Assembly (NCBI RefSeq): GCF_031732815.1
Contig: NZ_JAVMKF010000176.1
Location: forward strand, 1 to 24,581
Source of the DNA: Accumulibacter sp031732815
GTDB lineage: Bacteria; Pseudomonadota; Gammaproteobacteria; Burkholderiales; Rhodocyclaceae
Direction of reading: 5' to 3'
Length of the DNA: 24,581 nt
A program made the translations under genes and the position numbers. The stretch's first letter is position 1. Each line of letters opens with the position of its first letter. This document shows, one piece after another, positions 1 through 6,332 of the stretch. The notes below the pieces were generated by a model, which was not told where the DNA came from, did no database searches, and worked only from the letters and a program-made list of their open reading frames with translations.

Positions 1-288
1 CTGCAGGCCGGTGATGTCGATCGACGTCACCGACAGCGCGTCGCCGTCCGGGTCGTAGTCGTTGGCCAACAGACCGGGCGCCGCGATGGCCAGCGTCTGG
101 CCGGCACGCGTGGTGTAGTAGTCGTCCTGGACAACCGGCGTGTTGTTGATCGGAGCTGGCAAAGGTTGCCAGAAGGGCTCTGGAAACGCCAGCAACGCAA
201 GCGCGCGGTTCGATTCGGTCGGGTCGAGCGTGTCGCTGACGACGGCTGAACCCATGTTTGAATCATTGTTCAGAATGCTTTTCTTCAT
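1..288 (-). CDS. N-terminus of a cadherin/Ig-like tandem-repeat surface protein (partial)
   Basis: An open frame of 96 codons starts at the ATG at 288 and runs off the left edge without a stop, so only the N-terminus is present. A ribosome-binding site (GGAGA, 7 bases upstream) supports the start. After about 50 low-complexity residues comes NTPVVQDDYYTT, then a run ending LLANDYDPDGDALSV (residues 73-87). This is the typical opening of bacterial cadherin-like/Ig-like tandem domains, where D-x-D-x-D-type loops bind calcium. Such proteins are usually very long secreted or surface adhesins, often exported by type I secretion through a C-terminal signal that would lie outside the window. No classical Sec signal peptide is visible at residues 1-25, which fits type I export. 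Full length, repeat number and export route cannot be judged here. Confidence 0.72.
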   Translation of the reverse strand, partial: MKKSILNNDSNMGSAVVSDTLDPTESNRALALLAFPEPFWQPLPAPINNTPVVQDDYYTTRAGQTLAIAAPGLLANDYDPDGDALSVTSIDITGLQ

Positions 289-604
289 AGATGTTCTCCG
301 TCGCGAACGGCCCTCCCCAGGAAGGCAGACTGGCGCTTCCCCAAGCAAGAACCACGCCGCCACCTTCAGTGGATTGGTATCAATGCCATTTTTCCGCGTC
401 GCAGGCATGGCCTGTAAAGTTTTTCGACACTTGCAGACCTTCGTCGGCGATCAAGCGCTCGACCCTTGCACCTTGCGTCCCGGTCGCCGAGAGCGAAACG
501 GCCGTGCCGCCTTTTCGCATTGGCCCGCTTTCCTTGGCATGCATGATTTTTCGCCGGGCGATCAACGCCAGCCCCTGGCGACGCTCTGGGCGATTGGATG
601 CGGG
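289..604. other. Intergenic stretch without a recognisable gene
   Basis: This stretch lies upstream of the adhesin start (288) and downstream of the decayed higA-like sequence, and presumably carries the adhesin promoter. I see no convincing -10/-35 pair. A minus-strand open frame of about 60 codons (565-380, containing MHAKESGPMRKGG) crosses it. I do not recognise it and see no ribosome-binding site, so I do not call it a gene. No RNA gene or terminator hairpin with a T-tract was found. Confidence 0.4.
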
Positions 605-758
605 TCAGCGAGACGGGCTGGCGCCGACGCCGACCAACCGCCGGGCCGAGCGCCATGGGCAGAGATCCTTGCGCCTGGGCGGCGAGGGGTTTGCGGAACT
701 CCTCTTCCAGCATTTCGCCGGGGGATACCGGAGCGAACTCGCACAGGGTTCTGGTCCG
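605..758 (-). pseudogene. Decayed HigA-like antitoxin remnant
   Basis: Immediately downstream of the HigB-like frame, the minus strand encodes PVSPGEMLEEEFRKPL (around 735-685). This closely matches the N-terminal signature of HigA-type XRE-family antitoxins, which bind DNA and neutralise HigB. After this the frame is lost: short matches to the helix-turn-helix (RKDL, then ALGPAVGR) fall in different frames, and the shifted frame stops at 605-607. The order toxin first, antitoxin second is the usual higBA layout. The C-terminal half is not recognisable. It could not give a functional antitoxin as read. Identification is from the N-terminal motif and context. Confidence 0.55.
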
Positions 759-1034
759 TCAGCGATCATCGATGATCGCCACATCGGCCAAGCCGTCCGC
801 TGACCGGACAAGGCAGACGCGCCAGCGATCATTGCTCCTGATGCTGTGCTGTCCCCTTCGGTTACCGGTCACAGCATCGAGGCGATTTCCCGGCGGAACG
901 CGCAGATCGTCGAGAACGGAAGACCCGTCAAGCTGGGATAGCCCGCGCAGCGCCGGGTGCTCGCTGCCCACCCGGCGACGAACGCTCCCACCGGCGAAGA
1001 GCGCTTGCGTATCCTGGCACTTGAAGCTCTGGAT
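759..1034 (-). pseudogene. HigB/RelE-type toxin, full length but lacking a start codon
   Basis: The minus strand reads IQSFKCQDTQALFAGG and so on to a TGA at 759-761, 91 residues, the usual HigB length (about 92). Family landmarks are present: the opening IQSFKC.DT..LF, the central DDLRVPPGNRLDAV, the loop GQHSIRSNDRWRVC that carries catalytic basic residues, and the end DVAIIDDR. HigB toxins are ribosome-dependent mRNA endonucleases. The codon where ATG is expected reads ACC (1035-1037), and an in-frame TGA lies three codons further upstream (CGA TGC GCC GCG ACC ATC after the stop), so no ATG, GTG or TTG is available. With the cognate antitoxin also broken, this is best read as an inactivated toxin-antitoxin module. 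An internal ATG at 971 would omit the first 21 residues. Confidence 0.65.
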
Positions 1035-1153
1035 GGTCGCGGCGCATCGTCACGGCGTGACGAAGGGCAACACCGACCGCTCACAGGCAGCGCTGGCCGT
1101 CCCGTACCCCGCGCGTCCCGCGCGGCGAACAGGACGTCCTTCCGGGCGGAGGT

Positions 1154-1984
1154 TCACCTGCCTGCTGGCTGGTGACCTAGGGCGAGCCGGAACCCCACGG
1201 CCTGGTAGCGGTAGCCAGGCTCGAACCGGTAACGGTCGGCGGAATGCACGAACCCGCCGACGCTGCTCCACGAGCCGCCGCGCACCACGCGGGAATCGCC
1301 ACTCGGTGGCCCTTGCGGATCGACCTGCGGCTCATTCGCGTAATCGCCGTACCAATCCGCACACCATTCGTACACATTGCCGTGCATTTCGTACAAACCC
1401 CACGCGTTCGCCGGCAGCGACGCCACCGCCACCGTCTTCTCCCGATACAGCCCCTGCGCCCCGCCCGCGTAGGGGACGTTCCCATCGTAGTTGACCCGCT
1501 CCGGCGTCAGCTCGTCGCCAAACGAAAACGGCGTCGTCGTCCCCGCCCGGCACGCGTATTCCCACTCCGCTTCGCTCGGCAATCGCACCGCCAATCCCCC
1601 TACCCGACGCTCCAGTTCGCCGATGAAGCGCTGCACATCGTCCCACGAAACGTTCTCCACCGGATTGCGCGCATCGTCCTTGAACTCGCTCGGATTCTCC
1701 CCCATCACCGCCTGCCAGAAGGCCTGCGTACACGCCGTGTCGGCCAGCCAGTAACCCCGGCTCAGCGTCACTTCGTGCTGCGCCTCGTCGTCATCCCGCT
1801 CCGGCTCGTCCGCCGGCGAACCCATCAGAAAACGCCCCGGTGCGATCCAGCGGAAGACCTGGCGCACTTCGCCCAGCGTCAAGGCCATCCACAGACCGTA
1901 TTCGTCGTCCTCGCCCCAGTCGCTCGCCCAGGGCTGCGGAAAGGGGTCGGGAAAGAAGACTTCGCCGGGATCGCGAGCGGACAT
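1154..1984 (-). CDS. FGE-sulfatase/C-type-lectin domain protein, putative DGR target (short copy)
   Basis: This 276-residue protein starts at the ATG at 1984 behind a perfect AGGAGG six bases upstream. After a 45-residue leader comes an FGE-sulfatase (SUMF1/EgtB/PvdO-type) domain: FRWIAPGRFLMGS (44-56), RLPSEAEWEYACRAG (134-148), LYEMHGNVYEWCADWYGDY (198-216), VVRGGSW (233-239), GFRLALG (264-270). The cysteines that follow RGGSW in true formylglycine-generating enzymes are absent (SSVGGFVHSADR instead), so formylglycine synthesis is unlikely. The domain is more likely used as a C-type-lectin-fold binding module. Residues 240-263 form the variable stretch. Apart from that, residues 45 onward match the C-terminus of the larger protein encoded at 2627-5350. 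It is the last gene of the TIR-MoxR-FGE-HRDC operon. No signal peptide or membrane segment is seen, so it is probably cytoplasmic. Confidence 0.9.
   Translation of the reverse strand: MSARDPGEVFFPDPFPQPWASDWGEDDEYGLWMALTLGEVRQVFRWIAPGRFLMGSPADEPERDDDEAQHEVTLSRGYWLADTACTQAFWQAVMGENPSEFKDDARNPVENVSWDDVQRFIGELERRVGGLAVRLPSEAEWEYACRAGTTTPFSFGDELTPERVNYDGNVPYAGGAQGLYREKTVAVASLPANAWGLYEMHGNVYEWCADWYGDYANEPQVDPQGPPSGDSRVVRGGSWSSVGGFVHSADRYRFEPGYRYQAVGFRLALGHQPAGR
1174..1856 (-). repeat. Copy A of duplicated FGE-domain sequence
   Basis: Positions 1174-1856 align without gaps to 2662-3344 at a constant offset of 1488. The 590 bases 1267-1856 read as identical (translations agree in several frames), 1196-1266 carries 16 substitutions, and 1174-1195 is again identical (22 bp). 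Similarity ends abruptly on both sides. The pattern indicates recent duplication or gene conversion, with change confined to the 71-bp segment. Confidence 0.93.
1196..1266 (-). other. Putative DGR variable region 1 (VR1)
   Basis: This 71-bp segment lies at the 3' end of the short FGE gene and encodes residues 240-263. It differs from 2684-2754 at 16 positions: 1196, 1200, 1201, 1207, 1213, 1224, 1228, 1230, 1231, 1245, 1251, 1255, 1261, 1263, 1264 and 1266. Fifteen of these are codon position 1 or 2, giving 12 amino-acid changes. The 590 bp on the 5' side and 22 bp on the 3' side (1174-1195) are unchanged. The 22-bp GC-rich identical end is where the IMH (initiation of mutagenic homing) would lie in a DGR target. 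The template repeat is not in the window. Confidence 0.78.
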
Positions 1985-2478
1985 GGCACTCCTCCTTGCA
2001 GGCGCCGCTTCGGCAGGCGTTCGGCGCTTAGCGGCGCGCAGCGCGCGCCGTAACGGGTGGCGGCAGCTTGGCGGCGGTTGATCTGGACGTTCGCTTTGCG
2101 GCTTATCGTGGCCCGCACCGTGACCATCTCGGCGAGTTGCTCGTTGGTGAACAGCGCGTAGATCGGCAAGCCGTCGTGTTCGGCGATGGTCTTGCGCAGT
2201 TCGCGCAGCTCCGCGTAAACCGCGAAGTCGCCCTCGCTGAGCACCTCGCGGTAGTCGATCCGCGCGCGCTTGCCGCCCCCCGCCGCCGCGCGCTCGGCGC
2301 CGTCCGCCTCGACGGTCGTCAGGCAAAACAGCCAGTACGAGAGCGCGCCCTGCGCGATGAACTGTTTATCGACCGCGGCGACACGATGCTGCGCGCAAAA
2401 GGCGTTCAACTCGTTGGCACCTGCCGCTGGCGCCAGGGCGTCTACCGTAAAGAAGTGGAATCGCATCGGAGCGCTCAT
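1879..2478 (-). CDS. HRDC-like DGR accessory protein
   Basis: A 199-residue frame begins at 2478 (MSAPMRFHFF); the second ATG at 2466 (MRFHFF) is an equally plausible start, and neither has a strong ribosome-binding site. It contains ELNAFCAQHRVAAVDKQF, a central DYREVLSEGDFAVYAELRELRK and the HRDC-type signature LPIYALFTNEQLAEM (around residues 104-118), followed by a weaker helical end (ATRYGAR). HRDC domains bind nucleic acid, and small HRDC proteins are a recognised accessory of diversity-generating retroelements, in place of Avd. Here it sits between two FGE genes that differ only in a variable segment. The recognisable protein ends near 2010, but no stop occurs until 1879, so the frame overlaps the next gene by 106 bases in another frame. 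Either the tail is real or the original stop was lost. Confidence 0.75.
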   Translation of the reverse strand: MSAPMRFHFFTVDALAPAAGANELNAFCAQHRVAAVDKQFIAQGALSYWLFCLTTVEADGAERAAAGGGKRARIDYREVLSEGDFAVYAELRELRKTIAEHDGLPIYALFTNEQLAEMVTVRATISRKANVQINRRQAAATRYGARCAPLSAERLPKRRLQGGVPCPLAIPAKSSFPTPFRSPGRATGARTTNTVCGWP

Positions 2479-2561
2479 TTCGCAGGTTTGAAGAAGCCGG
2501 AGAGTCTATCCCATAACGAGCGCGCTTTGCCGTCCGGAGTGCCCGCCGGGCCACGCGGCGC

Positions 2562-2590
2562 GGCCGAGGACGGCTCCGCCGTCCTCGGCC
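2562..2590. other. Perfect 13-bp inverted repeat downstream of VR2
   Basis: Arms 2562-2574 and 2578-2590 are perfectly complementary with a TCC loop. It lies in the gap between the large FGE gene and the HRDC gene. There is no T-tract on either side, so it is not a standard intrinsic terminator. The same GGC-TCC-GCC core recurs near 2601-2609 and at 2632-2640. It could be a cruciform linked to DGR target recognition, an mRNA processing hairpin, or a small interspersed palindromic repeat. Confidence 0.7.
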
Positions 2591-2625
2591 GCAGGATTGT
2601 CGGCTCCGCCGCCAATCCCTTCCCA

Positions 2626-2646
2626 GTCACCGGCTCCGCCGGTGAC
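2626..2646. other. Perfect 9-bp inverted repeat at the VR2 gene stop, possible DGR target hairpin
   Basis: Arms 2626-2634 and 2638-2646 pair perfectly around a TCC loop. The stop codon of the large FGE gene (2627-2629) lies inside one arm, and the hairpin ends 15 bases from the 22-bp conserved block (2662-2683) that closes VR2. In the Bordetella phage BPP-1 DGR, a short inverted repeat just after the variable region is needed for efficient target recognition, so the placement is suggestive. The equivalent place after VR1 has only a 5-bp pairing (1154-1158 with 1171-1175). Confidence 0.65.
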
Positions 2647-5350
2647 CTACCTGCTCGCCTGGACCTAGGGCGAGCCGGAACCCGACGTACTGGTCGCGGT
2701 CGCCAGGCTCGTACCAGCCACGGTCGGCGGAACGCACGTACCTGCCGATGAAGTTCCACGAGCCGCCGCGCACCACGCGGGAATCGCCACTCGGTGGCCC
2801 TTGCGGATCGACCTGCGGCTCATTCGCGTAATCGCCGTACCAATCCGCACACCATTCGTACACATTGCCGTGCATTTCGTACAAACCCCACGCGTTCGCC
2901 GGCAGCGACGCCACCGCCACCGTCTTCTCCCGATACAGCCCCTGCGCCCCGCCCGCGTAGGGGACGTTCCCATCGTAGTTGACCCGCTCCGGCGTCAGCT
3001 CGTCGCCAAACGAAAACGGCGTCGTCGTCCCCGCCCGGCACGCGTATTCCCACTCCGCTTCGCTCGGCAATCGCACCGCCAATCCCCCTACCCGACGCTC
3101 CAGTTCGCCGATGAAGCGCTGCACATCGTCCCACGAAACGTTCTCCACCGGATTGCGCGCATCGTCCTTGAACTCGCTCGGATTCTCCCCCATCACCGCC
3201 TGCCAGAAGGCCTGCGTACACGCCGTGTCGGCCAGCCAGTAACCCCGGCTCAGCGTCACTTCGTGCTGCGCCTCGTCGTCATCCCGCTCCGGCTCGTCCG
3301 CCGGCGAACCCATCAGAAAACGCCCCGGTGCGATCCAGCGGAAGCGTTGCCTGACGCCGCCGACCTCGATTTCGCTGAACAGGCCGTAGGCGTCGCGGCC
3401 GAGCGCGCGCGCCCAGCGCGGGCGCGCGATGCCGGCGACGGTGAGCGCCAGGTGCGGCGCGTGCAGCTCGACGCGCTCGACCTCGCGCGTCAGCACGGCG
3501 ACGCGGTGCGGCAAGGCGCTGGCGGCGAGATAAACCGACGCGCCGTCGGCGGCCGGCGCCGAGGCCGTCGGCAAGCGCCTGACGCGCACGAAAACGCCGC
3601 CGTCGACCAGCGTCAGATCGGTGTACGGACTGCCGGCCGGCGGCCAGCCGCCGACCTTCGCGTCGAGCGCTTCGAGACACAACTCGGCGCCACGCTGACG
3701 CAGCGCGCAAGTGATCGGCCGGCGCTCGGACGGCGGGTCGAGGAAGAAACGTACCTGTTCCGGACGCACCCCCGCCGGCAGTTCGACCGCCTCGCCACGC
3801 GCCACGCGCGCGCGCTGCGCGAGCGCCCAGAGCGCGACCTGAACATCGTCGGCGGCCAGAATCGGGTCGCTTTGGCGGTCGACGTGGCGCTGGTTGAACT
3901 GCTGCAGGGCAAGCGCTTCAGGCCGTTGCTCGGCCGTGCGGGCGAGCGCCCGCAGCCAGCGCTGCGCCTCTTCCCGCAGCTTGTCCGACACGGCCTGCGG
4001 CGCCAGTCGCTGGCTGGCGATGATTTCGCTGAAACGCACCGAGTCGGGCAAGCCGGCATGGTGGGCGAGGATCAGGTCGACGGCGGCCCGTTGCAGATCC
4101 GGCGCGAGCGCGGCAAAGGCGTCCTGGTAGCGGGCGATCGCCGCCTTGTCGGCGTACTGGAAACCCTGCGGGCCGGCGCGCACGTCGGCGTGTTGCCAGA
4201 TCAGCGCTTCGCCGAGGACATCGGCCACCGCTGCCGGCAAGAGTCCGCGTGCCGCGCGCAGCAGCGGCGGTTCGACGCGTAGCGCGGGCGCGAGCAGCGT
4301 GAGCAGGCTTTCGGCAGCCCGTCGGCCGCGCTCGAATTCCTCACTGCGCCGGGCTTCCGCGTCGCCCGCCGGCGGGCGGGCGGTTGTCGGACGCAGACGG
4401 CTGTGGCGGTCCCATTCGACGAGCGTGAAGCTGCGCAGCAGTTCGGCCGGGTGGAGGCGCGCGGGAACCGGGCAGAGCGCCAGCGCCTGCCGTCCAGCGC
4501 TGCGCAGGCGGCCGGCGAACTGCTGCCAGCCGGGCAGCGCGGCCGATGCGGGGTCGAGCAGGCCGAGATCGCCGAGGATCAGCAGCGCGGTCGTCGGCGC
4601 CGGCGACTGCCAGCGTTGACGCATCAGGCGCCGCCGGCCGTGCGCGCTGCGGTCGACCAGTGGTTGCGCTCCCGGCTCGTCCGCCAGCAGGTAGTGTTCG
4701 ATCCGCTGCCGGCCGTGGCGTTTGAGCAGGGCGCGGTGCAGCGCGTCGAAGTCGGCGTGCAGCGGCGTCGTCTGCCGCGAGTAGTCGGCGAGAATGGCAA
4801 TGCGCGGGCTCCAGCCGTGCCGGTGGAGCAGCGGAATGCGGCGCAGCGCTTCGCCGCGCGTCAGGTTGTCGAGCAGGCGTGGAATGTCGGGCTGGTTGAG
4901 CTCGAGCGATCGCCCGAGTTCCCGGCGCAGGAAAGGCCACAGGCGCGACCAGCGGGTCAGCGCCGGGTGCGCGGGCAGACGCAGCGAAGCGGGATCGGGG
5001 CGCGGATCGTCGGTGAGCAGCGCGGCTGTCGCCAGCCAGCCGGGCGCTTCGTCGGCGCCGGCGCCGGCTTCCGGCGCGCTCTGCCGGTGTTCGCTGACGT
5101 GGAAGAAGCGCGCGCCAGGAAGCTTCGCCGGACGTTCGGGCAGCGGCGGCCCGCTGTCGTCGAGGCCAGCCGGCGGCGCCGGGGGTACGACCTCGGGCGC
5201 GGCGGCGGGCTTCGCCAGCCGCCCGCTGGCTCGCTCATAGCCGAGCGCGGCGGCAACCTGCTCGAGCGCCAGGTCGCCGTGTTCGGCCTGCACGCGCAGC
5301 AGGTCGGCCCGCCCGACGGCGGTTCGCGTGCGCAGCGGCGCGTGGCTCAT
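2627..5350 (-). CDS. vWA-like/FGE-sulfatase fusion protein, putative DGR target and conflict-system sensor (long copy)
   Basis: This 907-residue protein starts at the ATG at 5350, overlapping the MoxR stop as ATGA, so the two are translationally coupled. Residues 1-80 are proline/alanine-rich. Around 180-300 a Rossmann-like stretch resembles a von Willebrand A domain: RIAILADYSRQT (183-194, near the MIDAS DxSxS pattern), then ALLILGDLGLL and WQQFAGRLRSAGRQALALCPVP. A helical region and a beta-rich segment (about 560-740) follow. The last 160 residues are an FGE-sulfatase/C-type-lectin domain (FRWIAPGRFLMGS, WEYACRAG, GNVYEWCADW, VVRGGSW, GFRLALG). RGGSW is followed by NFIGRYVRSADR, without the catalytic cysteines. 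Residues 866-889 are the variable segment. vWA proteins commonly partner MoxR ATPases. I infer a sensor/effector scaffold worked on by the MoxR protein. The vWA call is weaker than the FGE call. Confidence 0.85.
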   Translation of the reverse strand: MSHAPLRTRTAVGRADLLRVQAEHGDLALEQVAAALGYERASGRLAKPAAAPEVVPPAPPAGLDDSGPPLPERPAKLPGARFFHVSEHRQSAPEAGAGADEAPGWLATAALLTDDPRPDPASLRLPAHPALTRWSRLWPFLRRELGRSLELNQPDIPRLLDNLTRGEALRRIPLLHRHGWSPRIAILADYSRQTTPLHADFDALHRALLKRHGRQRIEHYLLADEPGAQPLVDRSAHGRRRLMRQRWQSPAPTTALLILGDLGLLDPASAALPGWQQFAGRLRSAGRQALALCPVPARLHPAELLRSFTLVEWDRHSRLRPTTARPPAGDAEARRSEEFERGRRAAESLLTLLAPALRVEPPLLRAARGLLPAAVADVLGEALIWQHADVRAGPQGFQYADKAAIARYQDAFAALAPDLQRAAVDLILAHHAGLPDSVRFSEIIASQRLAPQAVSDKLREEAQRWLRALARTAEQRPEALALQQFNQRHVDRQSDPILAADDVQVALWALAQRARVARGEAVELPAGVRPEQVRFFLDPPSERRPITCALRQRGAELCLEALDAKVGGWPPAGSPYTDLTLVDGGVFVRVRRLPTASAPAADGASVYLAASALPHRVAVLTREVERVELHAPHLALTVAGIARPRWARALGRDAYGLFSEIEVGGVRQRFRWIAPGRFLMGSPADEPERDDDEAQHEVTLSRGYWLADTACTQAFWQAVMGENPSEFKDDARNPVENVSWDDVQRFIGELERRVGGLAVRLPSEAEWEYACRAGTTTPFSFGDELTPERVNYDGNVPYAGGAQGLYREKTVAVASLPANAWGLYEMHGNVYEWCADWYGDYANEPQVDPQGPPSGDSRVVRGGSWNFIGRYVRSADRGWYEPGDRDQYVGFRLALGPGEQVGHRRSR
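2662..3344 (-). repeat. Copy B of duplicated FGE-domain sequence
   Basis: This is the partner of 1174-1856 at offset 1488. Positions 2755-3344 read as identical to the other copy, 2684-2754 vary at 16 sites, and 2662-2683 are identical. Upstream of 3344 and downstream of 2662 the two genes are unrelated at the DNA level, although a faint protein similarity (YGL...GxVRQxFRWI) continues just upstream. Confidence 0.93.
2684..2754 (-). other. Putative DGR variable region 2 (VR2)
   Basis: This segment encodes residues 866-889 of the long FGE protein (NFIGRYVRSADRGWYEPG and following). Relative to VR1 the changed residues are N/S, F/S, I/V, R/G, Y/F, R/H, G/Y, W/R, Y/F, D/Y, D/Y and Y/A. On the coding strand every differing site can be derived from an A in a common template; nine of sixteen still show A in one copy. 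This is what adenine-directed mutagenesis of AAC-like codons would give. Flanks are the 590-bp identical tract and a 22-bp identical block, then a hairpin. Confidence 0.78.
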
Positions 5351-6327
5351 CCGTTCGCCGGCGGATGTTTCTTCAAGGCGAAGTCCTGCACCTTGGCGAG
5401 CAGCGCCCGCTGCTGCGCGGGGTCGGCCTGCAGCGTGGTGACGACGCGCAGCAGATCGATGTACTCGGCGTAACCCGGCCCCTGCAGACCCTGGGCAGTG
5501 GCCGCCTGCCGGTCTTCCCACAGTTGGGCGGCGGCGCTGCGATAGACCTCGTCGGGGCAGCGATCGGCGAAATGCAACTTGCCGCGTTCGATCAGCGCGG
5601 CGATGAAGTCGCTTTCGCTCTTCGGCATCTGCAGGTTGAGCACCAGACAACGGCGGACGAAGGCCGCCGGCAGCTCGCGTTCCTCGTTGGTGGTGATGAC
5701 GACCAGCGGCGTCGGCGTTTCTGGCGCGACGCTTACCGCCTGCTCGAGCCAGGGAACGGTGAACGCGCCGTTCCCCAGCGTTTCCAGCAGGCCGTTCGGC
5801 AGATCAGCCTCCGCCTTGTCGATTTCGTCGATGAGCAGCACGCTGCCCTGGGCCGGCGTCCACTCGCCCGGTGGCTGCGGACGCGCGCTGCGACCGCTGC
5901 TGCGCAAGTGCTGGCGCTCGGCGGTGTCCCAGTCGAAAGCCCACCACAGCGCACCCGGGCTGAGGTAGTTGCGCTGATCGAGGCGGGCGCGCACTTCCTC
6001 GGCGCTGCAGTGACCGGCACTCATCGCCTGCGCGTCGCCCAGCCGGGCGAGCCCGTCAAAACGCCACTGCAGATCCTGGCTTTCGCTGCGCGCGTGCACC
6101 ACTTCGGCCAGGAACAGGCGACCGAGCGCCTCCGCCGCAGCGCGCGCCAACTGACTCTTGCCCGAGCCCGGTTCGCCGCGCACCAGCAGGGGCCGCTGCG
6201 CGGCGAGCGCGGCACGCACGGCCCAGGCCGAGTTTTCGTCGAAACGATGCACCGTCGCCGGCCACGAGCCGCGCGCCGGGAGCGTCAGGGGATGCAGTGG
6301 AAGCACGGGGATTGCGGTTGTTTTCAT
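5347..6327 (-). CDS. MoxR-like AAA+ ATPase
   Basis: This 326-residue ATPase has a clear Walker A (GEPGSGKS, 51-58), Walker B (SVLLIDEIDKA, about 162-172) and sensor/arginine-finger region (TTNEERELPAAFVRRC, 212-227). The arrangement is that of the MoxR/RavA branch, AAA+ proteins that act as chaperone-like remodellers, usually with vWA-domain partners. Its stop (TGA, 5347-5349) overlaps the start of the vWA-like/FGE gene, and only 5 bases separate it from the TIR gene upstream, so the three are surely one operon. Tight coupling to a vWA-like protein and a TIR protein matches NTP-dependent bacterial conflict systems in which a MoxR ATPase controls activation of an effector. No ribosome-binding site stronger than the coupling itself is needed. 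The family call is firm; the conflict role is inference. Confidence 0.92.
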   Translation of the reverse strand: MKTTAIPVLPLHPLTLPARGSWPATVHRFDENSAWAVRAALAAQRPLLVRGEPGSGKSQLARAAAEALGRLFLAEVVHARSESQDLQWRFDGLARLGDAQAMSAGHCSAEEVRARLDQRNYLSPGALWWAFDWDTAERQHLRSSGRSARPQPPGEWTPAQGSVLLIDEIDKAEADLPNGLLETLGNGAFTVPWLEQAVSVAPETPTPLVVITTNEERELPAAFVRRCLVLNLQMPKSESDFIAALIERGKLHFADRCPDEVYRSAAAQLWEDRQAATAQGLQGPGYAEYIDLLRVVTTLQADPAQQRALLAKVQDFALKKHPPANG

Positions 6328-6332
6328 CGGGA

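Noticed and set aside
2030..2326. Extended N-terminus for the short FGE protein (frame open to 2326)
   Set aside because: The extra residues are Arg/Ala-rich shadow translation of the HRDC-like gene, and the ATG at 1984 has a perfect ribosome-binding site.
2562..2646. Hairpins as a standard intrinsic terminator of the long FGE gene
   Set aside because: Stems are perfect, but no run of T follows on the minus strand; a different role is more likely.
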